A stretch of DNA of 64,000 bases from Paracoccaceae bacterium (GTDB taxonomy: Bacteria; Pseudomonadota; Alphaproteobacteria; Rhodobacterales; Rhodobacteraceae). Of the stretch, positions 48,227 through 57,674 are shown in pieces. Made by a program: the position numbers and the translations under genes. Below the pieces are notes generated by a model. The model was not told where the DNA came from and searched no databases. It saw only the letters and a list, made by a program, of their open reading frames with translations. The stretch is taken from assembly GCA_027013095.1 (NCBI GenBank), contig JALUYI010000042.1, positions 62,001-126,000 on the forward strand. The letters run 5' to 3'. Each line of letters begins with the position of its first letter. The first letter of the stretch is position 1.

Positions 48227-48583
48227 TCATGCCGATTCCTCCGAGAACACATCCGGAAAGGACGCCATCGCCCGCGAGACATCAATCTTGAGCAGCGCGT
48301 CATAGCTTTTGTTATCAAAGGGTTGCTCAGCAGGAATCACTTCGCGCCCGAACAGCCAGCTCAGTCGCCCGGCGTCCAGATTCCCGCGTGGAAATGGTTC
48401 GTTTCCAAAATGCGCCCAAAGCGCCGCCATGAACCCGGCATCGGCGCGCCGGTCGGCCGGGCGCCGGTCGGCATAACGATCACGCGCAATCAGAGGCGTT
48501 ACGCCTTTGGGATTGGCCCGCCGGATGGTGAACTGGAAATCCGAGTGCGGCAGGCGCGAGGGGAATCCCCGGTGCTTCAGCAT
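48227..48583 (-). CDS. Uncharacterised 118-aa protein in the pcc cluster
   Basis: A short soluble protein with no signal peptide, membrane segment or domain that I recognise. Features are a basic N-terminal half (FTIRRANPKGVTPLIARDRYADRRPADRRADAG) and an aromatic block FMAALWAHFGNEPFPRGNLDAGRLSWLFGREV. The ATG at 48583 has GGGAG about 11 bp upstream; an ATG at 48607 would overlap the preceding gene. It is followed 169 bp later by the intrinsic terminator ahead of pccA. Its placement suggests a role tied to propionyl-CoA carboxylase, but that is inference from position only. Confidence 0.65.
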   Translation of the reverse strand: MLKHRGFPSRLPHSDFQFTIRRANPKGVTPLIARDRYADRRPADRRADAGFMAALWAHFGNEPFPRGNLDAGRLSWLFGREVIPAEQPFDNKSYDALLKIDVSRAMASFPDVFSEESA

Positions 48584-48591
48584 GTCGTTTC

Positions 48592-49032
48592 TTACTCCCA
48601 TTCGCATCTCCCCGTCTTGATCCGGTAGGCGCTCATGAATTTCGTCACCGCCGGGTTATGCGCTCCACGCGCCAGCGGCTGATCCAGCAGAACGACCAGA
48701 ATCTGATCGACCCCGCCACCGGTCAACGCGGCCAGCGGCAGGCCCACATCCTTGCACAGCGAATCGAGATCCGGTGCCGCATCGGCAAAGCGGATCTTGC
48801 CCTTGTCCCGGGCAATATCAGGGGCCAGAAACCGCAGGACCAACCAGGTTTCCTGCGGCATACCGGCCTCGGCGTGGTCCTCCCAGAGGGCCTCATAAGG
48901 AATGACAAGCTGCCCGGACGGAACCGCGATCGTGCCGTCAAGGGCGTGATTGAGCGGGTTCGTAACCGCGCCCTTGGGTGCTGCCTCTGCCGCCGCTGCC
49001 GACAGGGCCAACCCGGCAAACAGCGCCGCCAC
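48592..49032 (-). CDS. Small exported protein in the pcc cluster (DUF6497-like)
   Basis: About 146 aa starting at a GTG, with an Ala-rich signal peptide (VAALFAGLALSAAAAEAA) and a small domain: VPSGQLVIPYEALWED, ETWLVLRFLAPDIARDKGKIRFADAAPDLDSLC, QILVVLLDQPLARG, KFMSAYRIKTGRCEWE. This pattern resembles the small periplasmic DUF6497 proteins of Rhodobacteraceae as I remember them. Two cysteines (in DSLCKD and GRCEW) could form a disulfide. A longer open frame extends upstream but crosses the neighbouring gene. The start codon is uncertain. Confidence 0.6.
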   Translation of the reverse strand: MAALFAGLALSAAAAEAAPKGAVTNPLNHALDGTIAVPSGQLVIPYEALWEDHAEAGMPQETWLVLRFLAPDIARDKGKIRFADAAPDLDSLCKDVGLPLAALTGGGVDQILVVLLDQPLARGAHNPAVTKFMSAYRIKTGRCEWE

Positions 49033-49052
49033 CGCGACCTGAAACCGCCCCC

Positions 49053-49304
49053 TTACGGGCCGTCGTCGCGCAGATTCATCACCGCAACCCCCATGGCGAC
49101 GCCGCCAAAGGTCAGGCTGGTCTGGAAAAACAGCAGAAACGTGGCAATCCCGCTTTCGTCGCGGGCCAGCAGGCTGCCGACGCCCAGAAAATCGGTCCAG
49201 ATCAGGGCCAGAACGAAGGCGCAACCAAAGGTAAAGCCCCAGAGCATATGCAGCGCCAAAAAGCGCACGAGCTTTGGCAGGCGGTGTTTTGTGTTTCGCT
49301 TCAT
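49053..49304 (-). CDS. Small two-helix inner-membrane protein in the pcc cluster
   Basis: An 83-aa protein with a basic start (MKRNTKHRLPKLVR) and two predicted membrane helices: FLALHMLWGFTFGCAFVLALIW (about 15-36) and GIATFLLFFQTSLTFGGVAMGVAV (about 53-76). The function is unknown. It follows pccB by 189 bp and precedes the exported protein by 20 bp, in the same direction. Confidence 0.65.
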   Translation of the reverse strand: MKRNTKHRLPKLVRFLALHMLWGFTFGCAFVLALIWTDFLGVGSLLARDESGIATFLLFFQTSLTFGGVAMGVAVMNLRDDGP

Positions 49305-49493
49305 GTCCCCGAACCCGGACCTGTTGACGATCGCCAAGGCGCGCCGGAGTTACGCCGATTGCACTCGCGCCTGCTTGACTCTCGCAGACCCGGCGCGTCC
49401 CTTGCAAGCGGTCTTTTCGCCGCAAGGCCGCCGCCCCGCGGCACCCCCCGGCAAGGCACCAAGATCGCGCCAATCCTCGCATCCATCGCGCCG

Positions 49494-51026
49494 CTAGAGG
49501 GGAATGTTGTCGTGCTTTTTCCACGGGTTCTCCATCCGCTTGCCGCGCAGGCTGGCAAAGGCCCGGGCCACCCGTTTGCGGGTCGCATGGGGCATGATTA
49601 CATCGTCGATAAATCCCTTTTCCGCTGCCACGAACGGATTGGCAAACCGGCCCTCGTATTCGGCGGTATGGGCGGCAATCTTGTCGGCATCCCCAAGATC
49701 CTGACGATAGAGGATCTCGACCGCCCCCTTGGCCCCCATCACCGCAATCTGCGCCGTTGGCCAGGCATAGTTGAAATCGCCCCGCAGATGTTTGGAGGCC
49801 ATCACGTCATAGGCGCCACCATAGGCCTTGCGGGTGATCACCGTCACCTTAGGCACCGTCGCCTCGCCATAGGCAAACAGCAGTTTTGCACCATGCTTGA
49901 TGACGCCGCCATATTCCTGCGCCGTGCCGGGCAGAAAGCCGGGCACGTCAACCAGCGTCAGGATCGGAATGTCAAATGCATCGCAAAAGCGCACGAACCG
50001 TGCCGCCTTGCGGCTGGCATCGATGTCCAAACACCCCGCCAGCACCAGCGGCTGGTTGGCAACAACCCCGACGCTGGCCCCCTCGAGCCGGATAAACCCG
50101 GTCAGGATATTGCCCGCAAAGGCGGCTTGCATCTCCAGAAAATCGCCCTCGTCAGCGATCTTTTTTACCAGTTCCCTCATATCATAGGGCTGGTTCGGGC
50201 TTTCCGGAACCAAGGTGTCCAGAGATGGCTCAAGCCGGGCGTTGTCGTCGAAAAAGGGCCTGACCGGCACGCCCGCGCGGTTGTTGAGCGGCAGGAAATC
50301 GAACAGGCGGCGAACCTCGGTCAGGGTCTCGATATCGTTGTCGAACGCCCCGTCGGCAACCGAGGATTTCGTCGTGTGGGTCTTGGCCCCGCCCAGTTCC
50401 TCGGCCGAGACGATCTCGTTGGTGACGGTCTTGACCACATCGGGACCGGTCACGAACATATAAGAACTGTCCCTGACCATATAAATGAAATCGGTCATCG
50501 CCGGGCTATAGACCGCCCCACCGGCGCAAGGCCCCATGATGACGCTGATTTGCGGAACGACGCCGCTGGCAAGGATGTTCTTTTGAAAGACATCCGCATA
50601 GCCGCCAAGGCTGGCGACGCCTTCCTGAATACGGGCACCACCACTGTCATTCAGCCCGATCACGGGGGCGCCCGCCTTCATTGCCATGTCCATGATCTTG
50701 CAAATCTTCTCGGCGTGGGTTTCCGACAGCGAGCCGCCCAGAACGGTAAAGTCCTGACTGAACACATAGACCTGCCGCCCGTTGATCGTGCCCCAGCCGG
50801 TCACCACCCCGTCGCCTGGGATCTTGACCTTGTCCATGCCAAAATCGACGCAGCGATGCGCCTTGAACATATCGAATTCTTCAAAGCTGTCCTCGTCAAG
50901 CAGCACTTCGATGCGCTCGCGCGCGGTCAGCTTGCCCTTTTTGTGCTGTGCATCGATACGCCTCTGCCCACCGCCAAGGCAGGCTTCGCTGCGGCGGCTT
51001 TCAAGCTCGCGCAAGATATTTTTCAT
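49494..51026 (-). CDS. pccB: Propionyl-CoA carboxylase beta subunit (carboxyltransferase)
   Basis: Transfers the carboxyl group from biotin on PccA to propionyl-CoA. The 510-aa protein shows the carboxyltransferase blocks [66 protein letters not shown], and [18 protein letters not shown]. The ATG at 51026 starts the conserved [12 protein letters not shown]; the longer frame has no homology. It is the first gene of the minus-strand cluster, and a PccR-type operator lies 86-105 bp upstream. Confidence 0.97.
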   Translation of the reverse strand: MKNILRELESRRSEACLGGGQRRIDAQHKKGKLTARERIEVLLDEDSFEEFDMFKAHRCVDFGMDKVKIPGDGVVTGWGTINGRQVYVFSQDFTVLGGSLSETHAEKICKIMDMAMKAGAPVIGLNDSGGARIQEGVASLGGYADVFQKNILASGVVPQISVIMGPCAGGAVYSPAMTDFIYMVRDSSYMFVTGPDVVKTVTNEIVSAEELGGAKTHTTKSSVADGAFDNDIETLTEVRRLFDFLPLNNRAGVPVRPFFDDNARLEPSLDTLVPESPNQPYDMRELVKKIADEGDFLEMQAAFAGNILTGFIRLEGASVGVVANQPLVLAGCLDIDASRKAARFVRFCDAFDIPILTLVDVPGFLPGTAQEYGGVIKHGAKLLFAYGEATVPKVTVITRKAYGGAYDVMASKHLRGDFNYAWPTAQIAVMGAKGAVEILYRQDLGDADKIAAHTAEYEGRFANPFVAAEKGFIDDVIMPHATRKRVARAFASLRGKRMENPWKKHDNIPL

Positions 51027-51111
51027 GGACAGCCCCTTTGCCTTTCCAACCCGCATCGACAGGCCGCAGACTAGCCAATTCCGCGGCACGGGAAAAGCAA
51101 AACATAGCATA

Positions 51112-51131
51112 TTTGCAAACCACTTTGCGAG
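51112..51131. promoter_or_regulatory. PccR-type (ScfR) operator upstream of pccB
   Basis: TTTGCAAA-CCAC-TTTGCGAG fits the published Rhodobacter sphaeroides PccR motif (TTTGCAAA, four bases, TTTGCAAA) with two mismatches in the second half. It is placed between pccB and ctaG, and a PccR-like regulator is encoded at 53788. Confidence 0.75.
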
Positions 51132-51187
51132 ATGTGTTTGCTAATTGAAAATCTGCGAATTATAGCCGCCGCGACAGCACCCTGCCC

Positions 51188-52303
51188 CTATTGCGCGGCG
51201 TGCATCACCACCATCGTTGACATCAGCAGCACAAAGATCGACAGCGTCAGGGTGGCCAGCCCGAAGGCCACTGCACGGTTGGGCTTTTCGACCTTGATCC
51301 ACAGCTCTTCGGCGGTTTGGGGTTGGGCCAACATTGCCGCCATGTTCGAGCCGCTCGCCATCGCCTTGTCACGGGCCACGCGGCGGGTCTCGGATTCATT
51401 CCAGCCATAGATCGCCAGCATGATCGAAATGATCAGCATCATCGAGCCGGGCACCCAGATGACATAGCCGCCGATCTGCTCATCCATGAGGGGAGATTGG
51501 GAAAACAGGCGCCCATCGACGTCGTAGGCGGTATACCAGACGGCGCTCTTCAGCGCGGTTGCGGCCCCGATGGCGATATTGGAAAAGACGCTGAGCAGCA
51601 GGATGATCTGGCGCACGCCATAGCCCAGCGAGGCCGGCGGCAAACGCCGATCGAAAATGGCGTGAAAAAAGATCAACCCAGCCAGCAGCATGGTCACATG
51701 CATGAGATAGTGCAGCGCCGGATTTTCCAGCGCGGCGTCGTGATAGGGCGGATATTCCCAGACCGCCAGCGACAGCAAAAAGATCAGAAAGACCGGCACC
51801 GGGCGGGCCAGAAGGCGCCCCAGCCCCTGCATCGCACCGTTGCCCGCAAGGGGGCGCACAACGCCGTGGCGCAACGCCTTTGGCAGACCTGCCATAAAGG
51901 TCGTGTCGGGTCCGGCCAGCATGATCAGCATCGGCCCGGCCATGCGCAGCAAGAGATGCTGGATCTGGTGCACCCAAAAGGCGCGCTCGGCAATCGGATC
52001 GACCGGCGATTCCAATGCCAGAAAGACCAGAGCCAGCCCGGCAAAGAACAGAAGATGCCGCCACCAGACCGGGGCGTTGCGTGCCCGCCAGCGGCGCCAC
52101 ATTCCGGTCAGGTAGATCAACGCAGCCAGCGCCGTCACAAGATAGATGTCGGCATCATAGCGCCAGGCCTGAAGGGCCGTTTTCTCGGGCAGCTCAACCC
52201 CGCCATCATGGGCTAGAACCACCGTCGGAAGCATCCAGAAGAGCAGCGCCGAAATAAACCGCCCGGGCCTCAGGCGCAACAATCGGCTGGCAATAACAGA
52301 CAT
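51188..52303 (-). CDS. Cytochrome c oxidase assembly factor, caa3-type CtaG family
   Basis: A 371-aa polytopic membrane protein with about 7-8 TM segments, matching the caa3_CtaG family associated with copper insertion or assembly of haem-copper oxidases. Family blocks are LALVFLALESPVDPIAERAFWVHQIQHLLLRMAGPMLIMLAGP and HYLMHVTMLLAGLIFF, with His residues in HQIQHLLL and HYLMHV suited to metal binding. The ATG at 52303 follows AAGGAT. No oxidase genes are adjacent. It is divergent from the MFS transporter. Confidence 0.85.
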   Translation of the reverse strand: MSVIASRLLRLRPGRFISALLFWMLPTVVLAHDGGVELPEKTALQAWRYDADIYLVTALAALIYLTGMWRRWRARNAPVWWRHLLFFAGLALVFLALESPVDPIAERAFWVHQIQHLLLRMAGPMLIMLAGPDTTFMAGLPKALRHGVVRPLAGNGAMQGLGRLLARPVPVFLIFLLSLAVWEYPPYHDAALENPALHYLMHVTMLLAGLIFFHAIFDRRLPPASLGYGVRQIILLLSVFSNIAIGAATALKSAVWYTAYDVDGRLFSQSPLMDEQIGGYVIWVPGSMMLIISIMLAIYGWNESETRRVARDKAMASGSNMAAMLAQPQTAEELWIKVEKPNRAVAFGLATLTLSIFVLLMSTMVVMHAAQ

Positions 52304-52433
52304 CGCAAGATCATCCTTTCGTCGCCCCTCTAACCGCCCATGGGGGGCGCGGCAAGAGAACAGGTTGTCCCAGTGGCGCGGCGAATCGCCCGGTCGCGAA
52401 ACCTGCCGGGCTGAAACCGATGCCGCAAATTTT

Positions 52434-52447
52434 ATTGCAAATGCAAT
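52434..52447. promoter_or_regulatory. Inverted repeat upstream of the MFS transporter
   Basis: ATTGCA-AA-TGCAAT lies 35-48 bp before the transporter ATG in an AT-rich patch. It has the form of a repressor site, but no regulator can be assigned. Confidence 0.3.
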
Positions 52448-52481
52448 GGACATCCCCGATCTGGCGACCTAAGCCTTTCTG

Positions 52482-53717
52482 ATGTCGCGCTTGCCAACGA
52501 TCCGTTTTCTTGACCGCAGCACCCCGCCGCACATCCTTTCGCTGGTGCTGCTGGCGGGTCTGTCGGCGCTTTCGATGAATATCTTTCTGCCCTCGTTGCC
52601 CAACATGACCGCGTATTTCCACACCAATTACGCGCTGATGCAGTTGTCGGTCTCGCTCTATCTGGCGGTCACGGGGGTATTGCAGCTGATCATCGGGCCG
52701 GTCTCGGACCGCTATGGCCGCCGCCCGGTGATTCTGACCGGCGTTCTGGTTTTCCTGCTGGCGACACTGGGGTGCCTGCTATCCACCAGCGTCCAGATGT
52801 TTCTAGTCTTTCGCATGATTCAGGCGGCCATCGCCTCGGGGATTGCCCTGTCCCGCGCCATTGTGCGCGACATCGTCCCGGCCAACGAGGCGGCCAGCAT
52901 GATCGGCTATGTCACCATGGGCATGTCGCTGGTCCCGATGATCGCGCCGGGAGTGGGCGGTTATCTGGACATGTGGTTCGGCTGGCAGGCCAATTTCAGC
53001 ATCCTGCTGATCCTTGGTGCGCTGGTCTGGACGATCCTGTGGTTTGACCTTGGCGAGACGCACCGCACGCGCGCGGTCAGTTTCATGGCACAGGTGCGCG
53101 ACTATCCCGAGTTGTTCAAGTCCCGCCGCTTTTGGGGATACGCACTAACGGCAGCCTTTGCCTCGGGCGCATTCTTTGCGTTTCTGGGCGGCGCGCCCTT
53201 CGTGGCCACCCACAGCTTTGGTCTGAACGCATCGCAGCTGGGGTTGTATTTCGGCATCGTTTCCATCGGCTACATGGCCGGAAATTACATCTCGGGGCGC
53301 TATTCGGTGCGGCTGGGGATCAACCGCATGATCCTTTATGGCACCATCGTCACCCTGCTGGGAATGAGCCTGTCCACGGCCCTGATCTGGGGCGGGGCGA
53401 TGGTTCCTCTGGCCTTTTTTGGGCCAATGCTGACGGTGGGACTGGGCAACGGCATGGTGCTGCCCAATTCCAACGCCGGGATGCTGTCGGTGCGCCCCAG
53501 TCTGGCGGGCAGCGCCTCGGGTCTGGGGGGCGCGATCATGCTGGGGGGCGGCGCCGGTCTGGCGGCAGTCACCGGCGCGCTGTTGACACCACAATCCGGA
53601 CCCTATCCGCTGCTTTATCTGATGCTGGGAACCTCGGTTCTGGCCATGGTGACAATCCTTTATGTGATGCGGGTTGCGCGTCAGGCCGGACCGCTGGAGG
53701 ATGGCGGGATCTCCTGA
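52482..53717 (+). CDS. Bcr/CflA-type MFS drug exporter
   Basis: A 411-aa proton-driven efflux protein with 12 predicted TM helices. MFS signatures are GPVSDRYGRRPVILTGVLVF (loop 2-3 motif A) and the Bcr/CflA pattern LSTDMYLPSLP-like, here LSMNIFLPSLPNMTAYF. Substrates are unknown. It is followed 70 bp later by the PccR-like regulator on the same strand, with its own likely regulatory region between them. Confidence 0.88.
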   Translation: MSRLPTIRFLDRSTPPHILSLVLLAGLSALSMNIFLPSLPNMTAYFHTNYALMQLSVSLYLAVTGVLQLIIGPVSDRYGRRPVILTGVLVFLLATLGCLLSTSVQMFLVFRMIQAAIASGIALSRAIVRDIVPANEAASMIGYVTMGMSLVPMIAPGVGGYLDMWFGWQANFSILLILGALVWTILWFDLGETHRTRAVSFMAQVRDYPELFKSRRFWGYALTAAFASGAFFAFLGGAPFVATHSFGLNASQLGLYFGIVSIGYMAGNYISGRYSVRLGINRMILYGTIVTLLGMSLSTALIWGGAMVPLAFFGPMLTVGLGNGMVLPNSNAGMLSVRPSLAGSASGLGGAIMLGGGAGLAAVTGALLTPQSGPYPLLYLMLGTSVLAMVTILYVMRVARQAGPLEDGGIS

Positions 53718-53727
53718 GATTTCTTGA

Positions 53728-53764
53728 TTTGCATGGCAATATTGCCTAGGTGCAAAGTTGCAAA
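53728..53764. promoter_or_regulatory. Cluster of TTTGCAAA-like half-sites before the PccR-like gene
   Basis: TTTGCATG (53728-53735) and TATTGCCT (53740-53747) have the 4-bp spacing of the PccR motif but are degenerate. GGTGCAAA and GTTGCAAA follow at 53749-53764. This may be a weak autoregulatory site. Confidence 0.35.
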
Positions 53765-53787
53765 CAACAGAGACCGGAGCCCGACCC

Positions 53788-55191
53788 ATGGCGGTTCAGA
53801 AACTTTACGCAGGTGTCAAGCTGCGCGAGACACGCACCCGTCTGGGCCTGACGCAAAAGGATTTCGCCGCCAAGCTGGGGGTCTCGCTGCCCTATCTGAA
53901 CCAGATGGAGAACAACCGCCGTCCGGTCTCGACCGGGGTAGTTCTGGCGCTGGCGCATGAGTTCGGCTTTGACGTCACCGAGCTGTCAAGCGGCGACACC
54001 GAGCGGATCGTGACCGACATGCGCGAAGCGCTGGCCGACCCGATGTTTGCCGAGATCAGTCCACCACTGGCCGACCTGCGCCTGACCGCCAGCAATGCGC
54101 CGGCGCTGGCGCGGGCCTTTCTCGAGCTGCACCGGGCCTATCGGCAAAGCCACGAACGTCTGGCCTCGCTGGATGACATGCTGGGGCGCAGCGCCCGCAG
54201 CGATGCCCTGTCCCCGTGGGAAGAGGTCCGGGATTTCTTTCACTATTGCGACAATTATATCGACGCCGTGGATCGGGCCGCCGAACATTTTGCCGGCGGT
54301 CTAAACCTTGGCGGGCGGCAGGGGATTGCCCGGGTTGCCGATCACCTGAACCGGCGCGGCATCGCCACCCATATTACCGACAGCGCCCCCTTGCGGCGGT
54401 ATGATGCCGAGCGCAAAAGCCTGCTGATCTCGGCCCGCAGCCCGGTGGCGACGCAGATGTTCCAGATGCTGCACCAATGTGCCCTGATCGACCACGCCGA
54501 CCTGATGGAAGCAACGCTGGATCTGGCGCGGTTTCAGTCGGCCGATGCGCGAGCCATCTGCAAGATCGGGCTGGCCAATTACTTTGCCGGGGCAGCGCTG
54601 TTGCCCTATCGTCAGTTTCTGTCAGCAGCGGTGGACACGCGCCACGATCTGGAGGTTCTGGCGGATCGGTTCGGCGCCTCTCTGGAGCAGGTGGCCCATC
54701 GTCTGTCCACCCTCCAACGCCCGGGGGCCAAGGGGGTGCCGTTCTTTTTCGTGCGCGTCGATCAGGCTGGTACCATTACCAAGCGCCACTCGGCCACGCG
54801 GCTGCAATTTGCCCGTTTTGGCGGCGCCTGCCCGCTGTGGAATGTGCATCAGGCCTTCGAGACGCCGGGGCGGTTCCTGCGGCAACTGGCCGAGACCCCG
54901 GATGGCGTGCGCTATTTCTGTCTGGCGCGGGATATCAGCAAATCGGGCGGCAGTTTTCGCGCCCCGATGCGTCGTCTCGCTATCGGGCTGGGCTGTGAGG
55001 TGGCCCACGCAAGCGCTCTTGTTTATGCCGACGATCTGGACGTCAGCAATGCGCAGGCCTATCAGCCAATCGGGATTTCCTGTCGTATTTGCGAGCGCGC
55101 CACATGCCATCAACGCTCGGTCCCGCCATTAGAGCGCGCCATCCGCGTCGATCATGACCAGCGCGACGTGCTGCCCTATGAGATCGGTTAG
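53788..55191 (+). CDS. pccR: ScfR-family transcriptional regulator, PccR-like
   Basis: A regulator of short-chain acyl-CoA metabolism. The 467-aa protein has an N-terminal XRE HTH (LRETRTRLGLTQKDFAAKLGVSLPYLNQMEN, about residues 11-41), a central IrrE-like (M78) region and a C-terminal DUF2083 domain ending in the family Cys cluster CRICERATC (Cys432, 435, 440) followed by HQRSVPP. In Rhodobacter sphaeroides the relative PccR senses propionyl-CoA and activates pcc genes. The matching operator at 51112 supports that assignment. Other ScfR members (RamB, MccR) act on different pathways, so the symbol is tentative. Confidence 0.8.
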   Translation: MAVQKLYAGVKLRETRTRLGLTQKDFAAKLGVSLPYLNQMENNRRPVSTGVVLALAHEFGFDVTELSSGDTERIVTDMREALADPMFAEISPPLADLRLTASNAPALARAFLELHRAYRQSHERLASLDDMLGRSARSDALSPWEEVRDFFHYCDNYIDAVDRAAEHFAGGLNLGGRQGIARVADHLNRRGIATHITDSAPLRRYDAERKSLLISARSPVATQMFQMLHQCALIDHADLMEATLDLARFQSADARAICKIGLANYFAGAALLPYRQFLSAAVDTRHDLEVLADRFGASLEQVAHRLSTLQRPGAKGVPFFFVRVDQAGTITKRHSATRLQFARFGGACPLWNVHQAFETPGRFLRQLAETPDGVRYFCLARDISKSGGSFRAPMRRLAIGLGCEVAHASALVYADDLDVSNAQAYQPIGISCRICERATCHQRSVPPLERAIRVDHDQRDVLPYEIG

Positions 55192-55211
55192 GGGATAAAT
55201 GGGCCTACGCC

Positions 55212-56900
55212 CTAACGCTGCGCGGTTTTCCAGCGTGGGCTGATCCAGGGCGGGCGGGGGTCCGCGGGCAGCGGGGTGCGGCCAAGGATATGATCGCTGG
55301 CCTTCTCGCCAATCATGATCGACGGCGCGTTGATATTGCCATTGGTGATGCGCGGGAAAATCGAGCTGTCAGCGACCCGCAGCCCCTTGACTCCGATCAC
55401 GCGGCATTCCGGATCCACCACCGCCAGCGGATCGTCGGGGGCACCCATCTTGCAGGTGCCGCAGGGATGAAAGGCGCTTTCGGCATTGTCACGGATGAAC
55501 GCGTCAAGCTCGGCATCGCTGTTGAGGTGGCGGCCGGGCTGGATCTCGGCCCCGGCGTAGGGTTTGAAGGCCGTTTGGGCGAAAATCTCGCGGGTCAGAC
55601 GGATCGCGGTGCGAAAATCGCGCCAGTCCTCGGGCTGGCTCATGTAATTGAAGCGGATCACCGGCGGGGCGGCGGGATCGGCGCTGGCCAGTGTCACGGC
55701 ACCGCGCGAGGCCGAGCGCATCGGGCCAACGTGGGCCTGAAACCCGTGCCCCTCGGCCGCCGCCTTGCCGTCGTAGCGGATCGCCATAGGCAGAAAATGA
55801 AACTGGATGTCGGGATATTCGACCCCCTTGGCCGAGCGGATAAAACCGGCGCTTTCGAACTGGTTGCTGCTGCCAAGGCCGGATTTGGTCAGCAGCCATT
55901 GTGCGCCGATCAGCGCCTTGGACCAGAGGTTCCAGTGTTTGTAAAGAGTGATCGGTTGCAGGCTGGCATACTGGATATAAAGTTCAAGGTGATCCTGCAA
56001 ATTCTGTCCGACGCCGGGACGCGCGGCGATGACCTCGATTCCCTCAGCGCGGAGCTGCCCTGCCGGGCCGATCCCTGAAAGCATCAGGAGTTTGGGTGAG
56101 TTGAAGGCGCTGGCAGAAATGATGATCTCGCGGTGCGCCGTCAGGGTCCGGGTCCGTCCGTGGCAGAGGATTTCCACTGCCACCGCGCGACGCTGGCGGA
56201 TCACCACGCGCTTTGCCAACCCCCTTAGCAGCCGGACATTGGGGCGCTTCAACGCAGGGTGCAGATAGGCGCTGGCCGCGGACCATCGCCGACCTTTCCA
56301 GATAGTCTGCTCCATGGGGCCAAAGCCCTCCTGCTTTTCGCCGTTATAGTCGGGCGTCACCTCATAGCCGGCCTCGGCACCGGCGCGCACAAAGGCGGCG
56401 TAGAGCGGGTTTCGCCGCGGCCCCCGGATGACATGGAGTGGACCGTCAGAGCCGCGCCAGAGAGCCCCGCCCTTCCCGGCCCCGATCCGCGCGTCCGGGG
56501 CGGGGTCGCCGTGCCAGTGCTCCATGCGCCGGAAATAGGGCAAAACATCGCGATAGGCCCAGCCGCGTGCGCCCGAGGCGGCCCAATGGTCGAAATCGCG
56601 CGCATGGCCGCGCACATAAACCATCCCGTTGATACTGGAGGAGCCGCCGATCACCTTGCCCCGGGGCGCAGCCAGACGGCGATTGCCGAGATGCGGCTCG
56701 GGCGCGGTCTGAAAACCCCAGTCATAATGGCGCATGTTCATCGGATAGCTGAGGGCAGCGGGCATCTGGATGAACGGCCCGGCGTCCGAGCCGCCGTATT
56801 CGACCACCAGAACGCGGTTTTTGCCGTCCTCCGACAGGCGCGCGGCCAATGCACAGCCGGCGCTGCCCGCCCCGATGATGATGAAATCGGCCTCGGTCAT
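55212..56900 (-). CDS. betA: Choline dehydrogenase (GMC flavoprotein)
   Basis: Oxidises choline toward glycine betaine, an osmoprotectant. This 562-aa GMC oxidoreductase has the N-terminal FAD motif [64 protein letters not shown], and the C-terminal active-site region [12 protein letters not shown] with the catalytic His. The ATG at 56900 overlaps the betI stop by 4 bp. betB (betaine aldehyde dehydrogenase), normally part of betIBA, is not between or beside them. Other alcohol-type GMC substrates are possible, but betI next door favours choline. Confidence 0.88.
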   Translation of the reverse strand: MTEADFIIIGAGSAGCALAARLSEDGKNRVLVVEYGGSDAGPFIQMPAALSYPMNMRHYDWGFQTAPEPHLGNRRLAAPRGKVIGGSSSINGMVYVRGHARDFDHWAASGARGWAYRDVLPYFRRMEHWHGDPAPDARIGAGKGGALWRGSDGPLHVIRGPRRNPLYAAFVRAGAEAGYEVTPDYNGEKQEGFGPMEQTIWKGRRWSAASAYLHPALKRPNVRLLRGLAKRVVIRQRRAVAVEILCHGRTRTLTAHREIIISASAFNSPKLLMLSGIGPAGQLRAEGIEVIAARPGVGQNLQDHLELYIQYASLQPITLYKHWNLWSKALIGAQWLLTKSGLGSSNQFESAGFIRSAKGVEYPDIQFHFLPMAIRYDGKAAAEGHGFQAHVGPMRSASRGAVTLASADPAAPPVIRFNYMSQPEDWRDFRTAIRLTREIFAQTAFKPYAGAEIQPGRHLNSDAELDAFIRDNAESAFHPCGTCKMGAPDDPLAVVDPECRVIGVKGLRVADSSIFPRITNGNINAPSIMIGEKASDHILGRTPLPADPRPPWISPRWKTAQR

Positions 56901-57532
56901 TGGCGGCTCGGGCCTTGAGGTGACGGGGCGCTCATTTTGACTGCACCGTGACTGACGTCGCCCAGCTTCAGGTCGAGATAATCCCAGACCAGACCCATCG
57001 TCTGAAAGCGGTCCAGCGGGTTCTTGCGCAGGGCCTGCCGGATATAAAGCCCGTCAATCAGGGCGGCAACCGCAGCGGCAATCAGCTGGGCATTGGCGGG
57101 GTTTATCAGCTGTTTCAGATTGAACACGAGGTTCGAGTGCAGGCGCCTTGTGTAGATCCTGAGCAGGCGGCGCGCGCCGGGATTTTTCTGGGCCTGCACA
57201 TAAAAGGACAGCCACGACGAAATCACCTCGGGTTGGAACTCATCCGCATCAAAACTGGCGGCAATAATGGCGTTCAGGCGCTCACGCGGGGTCCCGGCCT
57301 CGTGCAGTTCAGCGCGGACACGATCTCCGAAACTTTTCAGGATATGGGCCATCGCGGCCAGAAATATCCGGTCTTTCGAGCCGAAATAGTGATGCGCAAG
57401 CGCGCTGGACATGCCGGCGCGGCGGGCAATCTGGCTGACGGTGACATCAAGCGAGCCCGCCTGACCGATCTCGGCAATCGTTGCCTTGACCAGAGCGGCC
57501 TTGCGCAGGGGTTCCATTCCAAGTTTGGGCAT
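56897..57532 (-). CDS. betI: TetR-family repressor BetI
   Basis: Choline-responsive repressor of bet genes. The 211-aa protein has an N-terminal TetR HTH ([54 protein letters not shown]) and a BetI-type ligand domain ([49 protein letters not shown]). I chose the ATG at 57532; a longer frame to 57592 would run through the operator. It is translationally coupled to betA. Confidence 0.9.
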   Translation of the reverse strand: MPKLGMEPLRKAALVKATIAEIGQAGSLDVTVSQIARRAGMSSALAHHYFGSKDRIFLAAMAHILKSFGDRVRAELHEAGTPRERLNAIIAASFDADEFQPEVISSWLSFYVQAQKNPGARRLLRIYTRRLHSNLVFNLKQLINPANAQLIAAAVAALIDGLYIRQALRKNPLDRFQTMGLVWDYLDLKLGDVSHGAVKMSAPSPQGPSRQ

Positions 57533-57572
57533 GAGTCCTCGATCTTGCGGGTTTTGCTCTTTCTGGCCGGTC

Positions 57573-57592
57573 TTGATTGACTCGTCAATCAA
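57573..57592. promoter_or_regulatory. BetI-type palindromic operator
   Basis: TTGATTGA-CTCG-TCAATCAA is a perfect 8-bp inverted repeat 41-60 bp upstream of betI. It agrees with the known BetI box core (TTGATTG...CAATCAA) and should autoregulate betI-betA. Confidence 0.8.
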
Positions 57593-57674
57593 GAAACGCC
57601 GCAGACGGCGGAAGAGGGACAGCCAGGAGCCATCTGTGCCAAAAAAAGGGGAAGAGAAGGCGAGCCAACCGCCT

